Notes under the pieces: model-generated
Database searches by the model: none
Told to the model about the DNA's origin: nothing
What the model saw: only the letters and a program-made list of their open reading frames with translations
Source of the DNA: Rhodospirillaceae bacterium
GTDB taxonomy: Bacteria > Pseudomonadota > Alphaproteobacteria > UBA8366
Assembly (NCBI GenBank): GCA_002722095.1
Contig: PBKG01000009.1
Span: 62,333 to 126,332, forward strand
Direction: 5' to 3'
Length of the DNA stretch: 64,000 bases
Program-made: the position numbers and the translations under genes
Part shown: positions 54,287 through 64,000 of the stretch, piece after piece
Numbering within the stretch: the first letter of the stretch is position 1
How the letters are laid out: every line of letters starts with the position of its first letter

Positions 54287-55549
54287 TCAAAGTTTCAGCC
54301 TGTCGCACACGCTGTCGTAGCCTTCGAGATTTTTCAAGGCCCCGGTTGCCGTCATCGTTGGTCGGCTAGCAAATAATCGCTCTGCGGTTTTTCGTATTTG
54401 GCCAATATCGACCGCCTCGATGCGACGCACGAGTTCGTCTAGCGGCAACGGCGCGCCATAAACCAAAGTCTGTTGCCCGAGCTGCTCCGCCCGGCCACCG
54501 GTCGATTCGAGCGACATCAACGTACCCGCCTTCAATTGAGTCCGCGCCCGCGTCACTTCTTCGTCGGTAACGCTCGCCGCCAAACCGGTAATCTCCTCGC
54601 AGAGAGCAGGCACCAATTCGTCGATTTGATCGGGCCCGGTGCCCGCATAGATGCCGAAAGTTCCTGAATCGCTATAGGCGGCAGCGAAGGAATAGACCGA
54701 ATAGGCAAGCCCACGTTTCTCGCGGATTTCTTGGAACAATCTCGATGACATTCCGGCACCGAATATCGTCGACAGGATACTGAGTGCATAGAAATCAGGA
54801 TCACCAAACGGAAAACCCTCGAACCCCAAGAGAAAATGCACTTGCTCTAGATCCGCCTCCACACGTTTTTCACCGCCGGCATAACGGGCCGGCTGTTTCT
54901 CAACGCTGGCGCCATTGCCCGGCAAATCGCTGAATAAATCCTCCGCCAACTGGACGATCGCCTCATGTTCCACCTTGCCGGCGGCGGAAAACACGGCACG
55001 GTCAAAGCTGTAGTTGGCGGAAAGATAGTCGCGAATGGTTTCGCTACTCATGGATTCGACATTTTCGCGCTTACCCAATACAGGCAGTCCCATCGGTTGA
55101 TCGGGATAAGCCGCCGCCTGGTAATAGTCGAAGATGATGTCGTCTGGCGTATCGGCAGCCTGTCCGATTTCCTGCAACACGACTTGCCGTTCGCGTTCCA
55201 ACTCGACTTGCTCGAAAGTAGCGTTCTGCAAAATGTCGGCGAGAATATCGGCCGCAAGGGGCACGTCGGGGGCCAGCATCTTGGCGAAATAGGCCGTGCT
55301 CTCGCGCCCGGTATAAGCATTGAGATGACCGCCCACCGCCTCGATCTCAGCAGCGATATCCTGCGCACTACGGCGTTCGGTTCCTTTGAAGGCCATATGC
55401 TCGAGCAAGTGGGCGACGCCATTACTGCCATGGCTTTCATGACGTGTACCGGACCCGATCCAGACACCGACCGACGCACTTTCCACGCCGGACATCTCGT
55501 GGGTCACCACGCTGAAACCGTTGTCCAATCGGGTGAGTTCGACGCCCAT
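54287..55549 (-). CDS. M16 family zinc protease (processing-peptidase-like)
   Basis: A 420-residue metalloprotease like mitochondrial processing peptidase beta. The inverted zinc motif HLLEH is at 47-51, with the downstream Glu in the ERQVVLQEI helix near 124. A glycine-rich stretch and the C-terminal RxxLKAGTLMSLEST-type segment support a full two-domain chain. The start is ATG at 55549 with GAGGCGG upstream, 5 bp after thrC. The gene order thrC-M16-GNAT is conserved in Alphaproteobacteria. Confidence 0.93.
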   Translation of the reverse strand: MGVELTRLDNGFSVVTHEMSGVESASVGVWIGSGTRHESHGSNGVAHLLEHMAFKGTERRSAQDIAAEIEAVGGHLNAYTGRESTAYFAKMLAPDVPLAADILADILQNATFEQVELERERQVVLQEIGQAADTPDDIIFDYYQAAAYPDQPMGLPVLGKRENVESMSSETIRDYLSANYSFDRAVFSAAGKVEHEAIVQLAEDLFSDLPGNGASVEKQPARYAGGEKRVEADLEQVHFLLGFEGFPFGDPDFYALSILSTIFGAGMSSRLFQEIREKRGLAYSVYSFAAAYSDSGTFGIYAGTGPDQIDELVPALCEEITGLAASVTDEEVTRARTQLKAGTLMSLESTGGRAEQLGQQTLVYGAPLPLDELVRRIEAVDIGQIRKTAERLFASRPTMTATGALKNLEGYDSVCDRLKL

Positions 55550-55554
55550 TCCGC

Positions 55555-56946
55555 CTACCGCCTCTTCGCGCGAATAAATTCTTGCAATAGATCGAGCTGA
55601 TTCGGCAGCACGGTGTAGTGCTCCTCCCGCTCGAACAGATCGGCCAACGACGCGGGAAGTTCCGGAGCGCTCTCGGTTGCTTGCTCCACTGCATCCGGAA
55701 ACTTGGCTGGATGTGCCGTGGCCAACGAGACCATAGGGGTTTCCGGATCCCGGTGTTTTCGGCGTGCGGCCTCAATACCAACGGCGGTGTGCGGATCGAT
55801 CAGAATCTCGTTTTCGGCATGGACACGCCTAATCACGTCGGACGTCAGCTCGTCATCGACACGATACGCATCGAAAAGTTCACGCGAGCGCTTCCAAGCA
55901 GCGTCGGCAAGGGACAGCTTGCCGGTATCGCGGAATTCCGTCATCGCAGCCGTCACCTGCGCCCCATCACGGTCGAGCAAATCGAAAAGCAAACGCTCGA
56001 AATTGCTAGATACCTGAATATCCATGCTGGGCGACAGGGTCGGCACCACCGCCTCCATCTCCATCGCGTTCTTTTCGAAGAAGCGGAACAGGATATCGTT
56101 GCGGTTGGATGCGACGACGAACTGCGCCACCGGCAGACCCATCAAATGGGCGCCGTAACCGGCAAAGATATTGCCGAAATTACCCGTCGGTACGGTAAAG
56201 GAAACGCTTTTTGCCGGCGCGCCCAATGCCAGTCCGGCACGAAAGTAATAAACGATTTGGGCCATGATCCGGGCCCAGTTGATGGAATTTACCGCCGATA
56301 GACTTACCTCGTCGCGAAACGCCATGTCGTTGAAACACGCCTTCACCAAATCCTGGCAATCGTCGAACGTGCCTTCGATCGCAACATTGTGGACGTTGGC
56401 GGAGCCAACCGTCGTCATTTGCCGGCGCTGCACTTCCGATACCCGACCCGCCGGATGCAGAATGACGATATCGATCGCGTCACGGTCCTTGCAGGCTTCG
56501 ATAGCGGCGGAACCCGTATCGCCCGACGTGGCGCCAACGATGGTTACCCGTTCACCACGCTGGCGCAGCACATGGTCGAACAATCTACCCAGCAATTGCA
56601 GTGCCACATCTTTGAAAGCGAGCGTCGGTCCATGGAAAAGCTCCATCATCCAATGCCCGTTATCGAGCGCACGCAGGGGTACGACTTCGTCGGTCGCGAA
56701 GCTTGCATATGCGCTTGCCACCATATCGCCGAAATCGTCTTTCGAAATGGTGTCGCCCAAAAAAGGCTCCATGACCCGGCATGCCAAGTCCGGATAGGTA
56801 AGGTCACTCATCGCTTCCAGATCTGACGGAGAGAATTGCGGCCAGTTTTCGGGCACATAGAGCCCGCCATCGCGGGCGAGACCAGCCAGCAAAACTTCGT
56901 CAAATGTCAAAACCGGCGCGGTGCCGCGGGTGCTGATATAGCGCAA
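55555..56946 (-). CDS. thrC: Threonine synthase
   Basis: A 463-residue PLP enzyme that converts O-phosphohomoserine to threonine. MRYISTRG, the PLP Lys in HGPTLAFKDVALQ near 113, GATSGDTGSAAIEA and SVPTGNFGNI (here TVPTGNFGNIFAG) are typical of the long (group II) threonine synthases. It completes with thrB the last two steps of threonine synthesis, though they are not in one operon. Confidence 0.96.
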   Translation of the reverse strand: MRYISTRGTAPVLTFDEVLLAGLARDGGLYVPENWPQFSPSDLEAMSDLTYPDLACRVMEPFLGDTISKDDFGDMVASAYASFATDEVVPLRALDNGHWMMELFHGPTLAFKDVALQLLGRLFDHVLRQRGERVTIVGATSGDTGSAAIEACKDRDAIDIVILHPAGRVSEVQRRQMTTVGSANVHNVAIEGTFDDCQDLVKACFNDMAFRDEVSLSAVNSINWARIMAQIVYYFRAGLALGAPAKSVSFTVPTGNFGNIFAGYGAHLMGLPVAQFVVASNRNDILFRFFEKNAMEMEAVVPTLSPSMDIQVSSNFERLLFDLLDRDGAQVTAAMTEFRDTGKLSLADAAWKRSRELFDAYRVDDELTSDVIRRVHAENEILIDPHTAVGIEAARRKHRDPETPMVSLATAHPAKFPDAVEQATESAPELPASLADLFEREEHYTVLPNQLDLLQEFIRAKRR

Positions 56947-57012
56947 AGCGGGCCCTTCCCAAAAAACGAAGGCGATACCCTAATCGTCGTGGACGTAACG
57001 GGCAAGCAAGGC

Positions 57013-57756
57013 TTATCGGAGCGAAAGGAAGATAATGTAGCTACCGAGAAGCAGTAGAGACACGAAAAACACCTTTCTAAATACCTGCTCGGAAAGGCGT
57101 CGGCGAACCATTTGTCCAGCTATCATTCCGAAGGCTGCCGGCAAGAGTGCTGCCGCCGAAACCATGCCATGATCGACTGGCAGCAAGTCCTGGAATCCGA
57201 GTGCCAGTCCAAGCGCCAATGTCGCGACCGAGAACCATGCACCCATGGTTTGAACCAAATAATCTCTCGGGAGCTGAAGCGACTGAAAATACATTACCGA
57301 AGGCACGACGAAAGAGCCGGTGAGCCCAGTTAACGCACCGGTGACGCCTCCGGTGACCGGCGACAACCAACCCTCATGTTTTTCAGGATTCGGTATCTTG
57401 ATCGGCGACAGGCCAAATCCCGCATACACCGCGATGGAAATCCCCAGAACCGCCGTCAGCACCGCCGTATCCGCCTTGGCGATGAGACCGGCCGTCGCCC
57501 AAGTGCCCAGGAATCCGGCTACCATCAACGGCCAGAACCGGCGCATCAATTCGCGAAAATGCGGACCGGCGAGAGCCTGCCAAACATTCGTCACGAAAGA
57601 GGGAATCAGCATCAACACCATCGCATCCTTAAGCCCGAAAAAGACCGTCAACAATGCCAGCGAGACGGTGGGCAATCCAAGACCGACGACACCCTTGGTA
57701 AAGCCAGCAAGCACGAATGTAACGCTGACAATGATGATGGTGTCGGCTTCCCACAT
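57013..57756 (-). CDS. TauE/SafE family sulfite exporter-like permease
   Basis: A 247-residue membrane protein with about 8 hydrophobic segments, of the TauE/SafE family (DUF81). It shows FTKGVVGLGLPTVSLALL near 18 and, in the second repeat, TGLTGSFVVPSVMYFQSL. Members export sulfite, sulfoacetate or other organic anions. The ATG overlaps the stop of the M32 carboxypeptidase gene by one base (TGATG). Two dioxygenases of a family that can release sulfite exist 45 kb away, but no link is visible. Confidence 0.88.
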   Translation of the reverse strand: MWEADTIIIVSVTFVLAGFTKGVVGLGLPTVSLALLTVFFGLKDAMVLMLIPSFVTNVWQALAGPHFRELMRRFWPLMVAGFLGTWATAGLIAKADTAVLTAVLGISIAVYAGFGLSPIKIPNPEKHEGWLSPVTGGVTGALTGLTGSFVVPSVMYFQSLQLPRDYLVQTMGAWFSVATLALGLALGFQDLLPVDHGMVSAAALLPAAFGMIAGQMVRRRLSEQVFRKVFFVSLLLLGSYIIFLSLR

Positions 57757-59243
57757 CAGACGAGATACCTTTGTTCGAGATGTTGTTTGAAGGCGTCCGG
57801 ATCGAGTTTGCGCCCAGTCGCTCGTACCATCAATTCATCGGCGGTATAGAGACAACCCGTGCCATGAATATTCTTCCGGAGCCATGCCATAAGCGGCATG
57901 AAATCGCCCTGAGAAATGGCCGGTACGATCGCATCGTCGGAAGCAATTGCAGACTGGAAAATTTGTGCCCCCGCCATCGCACCCAACGTGTAGGTGGGGA
58001 AATAGCCCCATGCGCCGTCATACCAATGGATATCCTGGAGACAGCCCTCGGTATCGGTCGCAGGCGCTATACCAAGCAGCGACACCATTCCCTCGTTCCA
58101 AGCACCGGGCAGATCGGCGGGCCGAAGATCGTCGCCCAACATGGCACGCTCGAGCCGGGTGCGGAGAATGACGTGGGCCGGATAGGTCACTTCATCCGCA
58201 TCGACGCGAATGAAACTCGGGCCCACCTGGGTCGCCCGTCGGTAAAGATTATCCGCTGTCCAAGCTTCACCCTTGCCGCCAAAGGCCTTTTGCAAGACGG
58301 GTGCTGCCCATCCCAAGAATTCGCGTGACCGGCAGGCTTGCATTTCGACCAGCAGCGATTGGCTTTCGTGAATTACCATTCCCCTCGATCGCCCGACCGG
58401 CTGGCCTCGCCATTCCGCCGGCCTTCCCCGCTCGTACATGGCGTGACCGGTTTCATGCAACACTGCCATCATCGCATCGCCGAAATCCGCTTCGGCATAG
58501 CGTGTTGTGATACGGCTGTCCTCGGGCACGCCGGCAGAGAAAGGATGCAGACTTTCGTCAAGCCGCGCGGAGTCGAAATCGAGCCCCACCGTTTCGGCGA
58601 GCTTGCGCATCACGGCCTCCTGAGCCTCTAGTTCAAAAGGCCCTTCAGGTGGCACAACCTGGGGCGCGTCAGCCTGGCGCGCCATTACTTGATCCAGAAA
58701 TGCCGGCAGAAAGGCCGCATAGTCGTCGAAAATTGGCTCTATCTCGCTCATCGACATGCCGGGTGCGTACTGGCCCAGCAAAGCGTCATAGGCCTCCACC
58801 TTCAGGAACGCAGCCTTGGCTTCGGCAGTGTCCCGGGTTAGCGACAATACGGACTCAAAACTCGAGAGAACGGACTTGAAATCATTTTCGGCCCGCGCTG
58901 TCCGCCAAATGGATTCGCAGGCGGTGCACGCAGTGCTGTGGGCCGCAACCAAGTTAGCCGGCACCGCATTGGCGTTGGCCCAAATCCGCCGCATTTCCCT
59001 GATATTCGCCTGCCGCCAATCGTCCAAACCGGTTTCGTCGACGGCTTCTAAAAGCGATTCGATTTCGGGATCGGTAATGAGCTCATGGCCGATAACCTTG
59101 AGTTCGGCCAATTGTGCGCCACGGGCCTCAGCCCCACCTGGCGGCATCAAAACCGATTGATCCCAATGCAGCAAATTCTCGGTCTGGCGCAGCAAATCTA
59201 TACGCCGGAACCTCCGCTCCAACTCCGCATACGCATCGACCAA
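57756..59243 (-). CDS. Carboxypeptidase M32 (thermostable carboxypeptidase 1 family)
   Basis: A 495-residue zinc carboxypeptidase that removes C-terminal residues from peptides. The HExxH zinc motif is LHETGHAMYE near 262, and the third ligand Glu lies in IHESQSLLVE about 30 residues on. The length and the WDQSVLMPPGGA start are those of the family. It lies between surf1 (6 bp) and the TauE gene on the same strand. Confidence 0.94.
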   Translation of the reverse strand: MVDAYAELERRFRRIDLLRQTENLLHWDQSVLMPPGGAEARGAQLAELKVIGHELITDPEIESLLEAVDETGLDDWRQANIREMRRIWANANAVPANLVAAHSTACTACESIWRTARAENDFKSVLSSFESVLSLTRDTAEAKAAFLKVEAYDALLGQYAPGMSMSEIEPIFDDYAAFLPAFLDQVMARQADAPQVVPPEGPFELEAQEAVMRKLAETVGLDFDSARLDESLHPFSAGVPEDSRITTRYAEADFGDAMMAVLHETGHAMYERGRPAEWRGQPVGRSRGMVIHESQSLLVEMQACRSREFLGWAAPVLQKAFGGKGEAWTADNLYRRATQVGPSFIRVDADEVTYPAHVILRTRLERAMLGDDLRPADLPGAWNEGMVSLLGIAPATDTEGCLQDIHWYDGAWGYFPTYTLGAMAGAQIFQSAIASDDAIVPAISQGDFMPLMAWLRKNIHGTGCLYTADELMVRATGRKLDPDAFKQHLEQRYLV

Positions 59244-59249
59244 CGGCCT

Positions 59250-59948
59250 CTACTCCGATTTACGATGATAGAGGATATAGATAACCAGCAAAGCCAACGC
59301 CATCGCATACCAGGTGATGGCGTACTGCAAATGATCGTTGCGAATATTAAGTGTCCATTGATGGCCAACGGGGAACCCGCCCGGCACCTGCCGATTGCCG
59401 TCGAGAAGATAATACCCGGCCGGGAATTGGTGTCCGCTCGCAGCCCCCATGGCAGCTGGGTCGATAAAGAACCAATGGTTGGTTTTCGCATCATTGTCCG
59501 GAGTGAACGTGCCTTGGCCTTTGACCAGCCGCACGATTCCGGTCACCGTGACCGGCTCGTCGAATTGGCTCTTGGGCCGTTCCGATACCGGTTTCTTGTC
59601 GAAGGGCACCCAACCGCGATTGATGAGAATTGCGCCACCACCGTCGGTGCGAACAAAAGGTGTGATGATATGAACGCCGGGATTGCCATTTAGCGAGCGA
59701 TTGACGAGATGGAATTCGTGCTTGTGCTCGAATCGACCACGAACCTTAACCTGTTGGAATTCTAGTTCATTTAAATTCGATGGCGTTTTTGCCAAAGGGA
59801 TTGGCGCTGAAGTCGAACGCGTTTGGAGTTTATCGATGAGCGCTTCTTTCCATTGTAATCGCTGCACTTGCCAGGTGCCGAAACCAATCAGCGCAATCAA
59901 GGCGGGGATAGTAATAACCGTCGGCCAAAAAGTTGGACGGAATGCCAT
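59250..59948 (-). CDS. SURF1 family cytochrome oxidase biogenesis protein
   Basis: A 232-residue protein with an N-terminal membrane helix (WPTVITIPALIALIGFGTW), a periplasmic domain with NRGWVPF and a C-terminal helix (MALALLVIYILY). SURF1/Shy1 helps insert haem a into subunit I. I use the ATG at 59948, with GAGGAT 6 nt upstream; a TTG two codons earlier is less likely. It follows the DUF983 gene closely. Confidence 0.93.
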   Translation of the reverse strand: MAFRPTFWPTVITIPALIALIGFGTWQVQRLQWKEALIDKLQTRSTSAPIPLAKTPSNLNELEFQQVKVRGRFEHKHEFHLVNRSLNGNPGVHIITPFVRTDGGGAILINRGWVPFDKKPVSERPKSQFDEPVTVTGIVRLVKGQGTFTPDNDAKTNHWFFIDPAAMGAASGHQFPAGYYLLDGNRQVPGGFPVGHQWTLNIRNDHLQYAITWYAMALALLVIYILYHRKSE

Positions 59949-59950
59949 AG

Positions 59951-60334
59951 TCAATCCTCATGCTCGAAAGTGTCGAGACCCGTATCACCGGCACGATGGC
60001 GATACTGTAACGCCACTAATGTGGCCTTGAAGGGCCGCAACAGCAATAGGGAGCCGCCCAAGATCGCCGGGACCCAAAGCAGCATATGTACCCAGTATGG
60101 GGGTGCAAAGACGGCATCGACCCATAATGCCAACCCAGTAACGATGGGTGCGACAACAAACATCACAAACACGGCTGGTCCGTCACCGCTGGCAGCGGCT
60201 TCGAGATCGAGATCGCAGTGAGTGCAACGTTCGGCGACGGTCAGAAATCCGTTATAGAGCGAGCCAGTACCGCACCGCGGACACCTGCACCGCACTCCAG
60301 CGTAAAACGGTGAAATGAGTGGCCGGTCAGCCAA
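59951..60334 (-). CDS. DUF983 domain protein in cox operon
   Basis: A 127-residue membrane protein. The N-terminal part has CPRCGTGSLYNGFL and CTHC, a two-CxxC zinc-ribbon-like element, followed by two or so transmembrane helices. DUF983 proteins are regularly found between coxC and surf1 in Alphaproteobacteria, which suggests a role in oxidase assembly; this is not proven. I choose TTG at 60334 with AGGA 6 nt upstream, 11 bp after coxC; longer frames overlap coxC. Confidence 0.85.
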   Translation of the reverse strand: MADRPLISPFYAGVRCRCPRCGTGSLYNGFLTVAERCTHCDLDLEAAASGDGPAVFVMFVVAPIVTGLALWVDAVFAPPYWVHMLLWVPAILGGSLLLLRPFKATLVALQYRHRAGDTGLDTFEHED

Positions 60335-60345
60335 GCTCGATCCTA

Positions 60346-61209
60346 TTAACCGCCCCACCAATAAATGCAGCAGAACAGAAACAGCCAGACCACGTCGACG
60401 AAATGCCAATACCAGGCCGCCGCTTCGAGGCCGAAATGCTGATCGGGTTTGAAATGGCCCTTACGTGCCCGAAAATAGCAAACGGCTAGGAAGGTGGTAC
60501 CGACAATGACATGAAACCCGTGGAACCCGGTCGCCATGTAGAACGTGGAGCCATAAATACCCCCATCGATCGTAAATGTGGCGTGGACGTATTCATAAGC
60601 CTGCAGGCCGGTAAAGATGATCCCGAGTATCACCGTATAGGCGAGGCCTTGGATCAGATCTTTTTGATTGCCCTCGCGCAATGCGTGGTGAGCCCATGTG
60701 ACGGTACAACCCGACAATAATAGGACCAGCGTATTCATGAACGGGACGTCGAAGGGGTCAAAGGTTTCCGTACCCTTTGGCGGCCATACGCCACCTGTGG
60801 ATTCGACACGCAGATACTGTTGCGCTTCGTCGAAGTACAGGCTGGCGTCGAAGAAGGCCCAGAAAAAGGCGGCAAAGAACATCACCTCGGAGGCAATGAA
60901 TAACATCATGCCGTAACGAAGCCCGAGCTGGACCACCGGCTTGTGATGCCCTTCGACGGTGGCTTCGCGGATAACGTCGCGCCACCAAACCCACATAGTC
61001 GCAAGCACGCCGATCAAGCCCGGAATGAACACCCAAATACCCATGGCTGCGAACATCTTCTCCAGACCTTCGCCCAACATGCCCGGATGTAGGTAGAGTA
61101 CTACTCCGAAAAATAGGAAGAACGCGGCGAAAGACCCCACAGCCGGCCACGGACTCGGATCCACCAAATGATAGTCATGTGGTTCATCGTGATGCGCTTC
61201 GGCATTCAT
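60346..61209 (-). CDS. ctaE: Cytochrome c oxidase subunit III
   Basis: A 287-residue membrane protein with seven helices, part of the aa3-type oxidase. The HDYHLVDPSPWP N-terminus, (W)WRDVIREATVEGHH near 76, MFFAAFFWAFFDASL near 110 and the C-terminal YWHFVDVVWLFLF are diagnostic. I use the ATG at 61209, with GAGGAG 10 nt upstream, rather than one eight codons earlier. It lies between ctaG and the DUF983 gene. Confidence 0.96.
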   Translation of the reverse strand: MNAEAHHDEPHDYHLVDPSPWPAVGSFAAFFLFFGVVLYLHPGMLGEGLEKMFAAMGIWVFIPGLIGVLATMWVWWRDVIREATVEGHHKPVVQLGLRYGMMLFIASEVMFFAAFFWAFFDASLYFDEAQQYLRVESTGGVWPPKGTETFDPFDVPFMNTLVLLLSGCTVTWAHHALREGNQKDLIQGLAYTVILGIIFTGLQAYEYVHATFTIDGGIYGSTFYMATGFHGFHVIVGTTFLAVCYFRARKGHFKPDQHFGLEAAAWYWHFVDVVWLFLFCCIYWWGG

Positions 61210-61266
61210 GGGTGAAATCTCCTCGTATGACACCGGTTTCGACCGCTTCGCCAGCGATAGTCCCCG

Positions 61267-61848
61267 CTAATTCACGTTCCTATTCGTTTCGGGTTCCGCC
61301 ACGCTGCTGACAGAACCTGTCGCTTCGAAAAATGTATAAGACAGGGTGATCGTGTCCACATCATCGAGATTGCGATCATTCACGATCTCCGGATCGACGA
61401 AAAACGTCACCGGCATGTCCACCTGTTCACCGGCCTTAAGTTTCTGCTCTTGAAAACAGAAACAATCGATCTTGTTGAAATATTGCCCGGCCTTGAGCGG
61501 CGTAACATTGAAAGTAGCGGTACCGACCAAAGCCCCGCCGGAATCATTACGCGCACGATAAAAGGCGATGCCTGTTTTGCCGACTTTTAACGCAATCTCG
61601 CGCTGCACCGGCTGAAACGCCCATGGCAGGGCGCCATTCAGGTTGGCATCGAATCGTATTTTGATGACCCGGTCGATAACTTTTCCGCTTGGTGCGGAAG
61701 CGACCTGCGTAGTACCGCCGAAACCGGTGACCCGGCAGAAAATCTCGTAAAGCGGAACTGCGGCGTAGGACATACCGACCATTCCCGCGACGATTAGCGC
61801 AAGACTTAAGAACAACCGTCGGTTTTTAGCTTTGAGCGTATCCGTCAT
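61267..61848 (-). CDS. ctaG: Cytochrome c oxidase assembly protein CtaG (Cox11)
   Basis: A 193-residue copper chaperone that delivers copper to the Cu-B site of subunit I. One N-terminal membrane helix is followed by VPLYEIFCRVTGFGGTTQ and the copper-binding pair in KIDCFCFQEQ. The VDPEIVND stretch is typical. The ATG at 61848 is preferred (GGGAG upstream) over TTG at 61857, which overlaps the small upstream gene. Confidence 0.95.
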   Translation of the reverse strand: MTDTLKAKNRRLFLSLALIVAGMVGMSYAAVPLYEIFCRVTGFGGTTQVASAPSGKVIDRVIKIRFDANLNGALPWAFQPVQREIALKVGKTGIAFYRARNDSGGALVGTATFNVTPLKAGQYFNKIDCFCFQEQKLKAGEQVDMPVTFFVDPEIVNDRNLDDVDTITLSYTFFEATGSVSSVAEPETNRNVN

Positions 61849-61853
61849 CGCCC

Positions 61854-62024
61854 TCAACTCCCGCTCATGCGAACGATAGCGACGAAATAAAACAGCACCG
61901 CGAGTCCGACCAAAATCCCGGCGACAGCAAGATTCCTAGACCGTTGTCGACGGTGAACCTCACTCTGATCTTGCCCTGCTACGTCAGGTGCCGGTTTGTC
62001 TTGGTTTTTCGCCATTGCCACCAT
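61854..62024 (-). CDS. Small single-helix protein between ctaB and ctaG
   Basis: A 56-residue protein with a charged N-terminal half and one transmembrane helix (LAVAGILVGLAVLFYFVAIV). Small proteins at this spot (CoxF-like) are common in alphaproteobacterial cox operons and are thought to aid oxidase assembly. ATG at 62024 has GAGG 5 nt upstream; the frame is 7 bp after ctaB and 5 bp before ctaG. Confidence 0.75.
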   Translation of the reverse strand: MVAMAKNQDKPAPDVAGQDQSEVHRRQRSRNLAVAGILVGLAVLFYFVAIVRMSGS

Positions 62025-62031
62025 TTCAACC

Positions 62032-62949
62032 TCAGACAATCGCGTCAACGGTGCGGTCCGCGATCATCAATGCGAACAACACAAAAAGATAAAAGATCGA
62101 AAAAGTGAACATCCGTTTCGGCGCGCGGCCCGTTTTATCGAACCAAACCGACACCGCGGCGGCCAAAAATAAAAGGCCCATGACCAATGCCGCCGCGCCA
62201 TAGAGCCAGCCAGTCAAGCCTATGAATGTCGGCGCGAGCGCTAATGGCAACAACAAGACGGTATAAATCAGCATTTGCCGTTTGGTTTCGCGCGAGCCTG
62301 CCACTACCGGCAGCATCGGTACGCCAGCCTTCTCGTAGTCGCCGGCACGATAAAGCGCCAAGGCCCAGAAATGCGGCGGCGTCCAGAAAAAGACCAAGGC
62401 AAACAACACAACCGGTTCGATGCTGATGCCGCCTGTCACCGCAGCCCAACCAATCATCGGAGGAAACGCCCCCGAGGCACCGCCGATAACAATATTCTGC
62501 GGCGTACGGCGTTTCAGCCACATCGTATAGACGAAGACATAAAACAATATGGCAATTGCGAGGATCGATGCGGCGGCGACATTGACCGCCAGCCCCATCA
62601 CGGTTACCGAACCAATCGCCAGCACAACCCCAAATCCGAGTGCATCACCTGGAGCAATGCGGCCGGTTGGGATCGGTCGAGATTTCGTGCGTGACATTAC
62701 TGCGTCGATATCTCGGTCGTACCACATGTTGATCGCACCGGACGCCCCAGCGCCGACCGCGATACACAACACCGCCACCACTGAGAGCACCGGATGCAAT
62801 TCACCTGGCGCCAGCAGCAAGCCCGCCAGGCCCGAAAATAACACCAGCGACATCACCCGTGGTTTCAGGAGCTGGACATAGTCCGTCGGCTCGGCGCCTG
62901 CGTATCCGGCCCCGTTTCGACTTTCTAAGTGATAGGCGGTTTCCGCCAC
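62032..62949 (-). CDS. ctaB: Protohaem IX farnesyltransferase
   Basis: A 305-residue UbiA-type membrane prenyltransferase that makes haem O for the oxidase. The prenyl-diphosphate-binding motif INMWYDRDIDAVMSRTKSRP (one residue trimmed from the family core) is near 93 and the second motif YRAGDYEKAGVPM near 215. About eight to nine helices. It lies 20 bp after coxA. Confidence 0.96.
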   Translation of the reverse strand: MAETAYHLESRNGAGYAGAEPTDYVQLLKPRVMSLVLFSGLAGLLLAPGELHPVLSVVAVLCIAVGAGASGAINMWYDRDIDAVMSRTKSRPIPTGRIAPGDALGFGVVLAIGSVTVMGLAVNVAAASILAIAILFYVFVYTMWLKRRTPQNIVIGGASGAFPPMIGWAAVTGGISIEPVVLFALVFFWTPPHFWALALYRAGDYEKAGVPMLPVVAGSRETKRQMLIYTVLLLPLALAPTFIGLTGWLYGAAALVMGLLFLAAAVSVWFDKTGRAPKRMFTFSIFYLFVLFALMIADRTVDAIV

Positions 62950-62969
62950 AAATGCCTCCCCGCCACCGG

Positions 62970-63989
<1,020 letters not shown>

Positions 63990-64000
63990 TTAATCTAGAA

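Overview
The window reads as one continuous, gene-dense stretch of an alphaproteobacterial chromosome. I base that on gene content and order: a CcrM-type adenine methyltransferase, DciA (DUF721) next to a DsbA-like protein and smc, an F0-only atp cluster with split b/b' subunits, the order coxA-ctaB-ctaG-coxC-DUF983-surf1, an aminoglycoside-phosphotransferase-type homoserine kinase beside rnhA, and an ETF-quinone oxidoreductase. G+C is moderately high and even by eye. No rRNA, CRISPR array, insertion sequence, phage gene or integrase was seen. No gap without a gene exceeds 300 bases.

Layout. 1-7444: end of msrB, then biotin synthesis in two arms (bioB-bioA with a class II aldolase on minus, bioF-bioD on plus) around a flavin reductase, a pirin and a divergent LysR regulator. 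7460-14348: a catabolic-looking group with a true PrpD homologue, two TauD/TfdA dioxygenases, a phytanoyl-CoA-type dioxygenase, a class III CoA-transferase and a sodium:solute symporter. 14405-24720: tRNA-Gln, ispE, a TPR protein, ETF-QO, a family-4-like uracil-DNA glycosylase, a soluble lytic transglycosylase, moaB, an arsenosugar-type glycosyltransferase pair and a radical SAM protein. 24813-35711: a CPA2 antiporter, a second MmgE/PrpD protein, rnhB, ccrM, mutY, dciA, a DsbA-like protein and smc. 35777-38352: the F0 ATP synthase operon with a visible promoter and terminator. 38408-47777: a small conserved protein, a MaoC hydratase, and a long minus-strand run gcvT-gcvH-gcvP-MmgE/PrpD-CoA-transferase-Na+/H+ antiporter behind a tandem glycine riboswitch. 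47820-59243: a lipoprotein, thrB, rnhA, peroxiredoxin, DsbD, YqgE, a GNAT acetyltransferase, an M16 protease, thrC, a TauE permease and an M32 carboxypeptidase. 59250-63983: cytochrome c oxidase assembly and structural genes, ending in a coxA whose 5' part is replaced by unrelated AT-rich sequence at the window edge.

Most of the window is housekeeping. The unusual material is the acyl-CoA/dioxygenase gene content. Three MmgE/PrpD proteins, two closely similar CaiB-type CoA-transferases and three Fe(II)/2-oxoglutarate-type dioxygenases occur within 36 kb, and one PrpD/CoA-transferase pair is packed directly behind gcvP, so it may be read from the glycine-riboswitch promoter. The substrate cannot be told from sequence alone. 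Starts were set from visible Shine-Dalgarno sequences and from ATGA/GTGA overlaps, and several differ from the longest reading frame.
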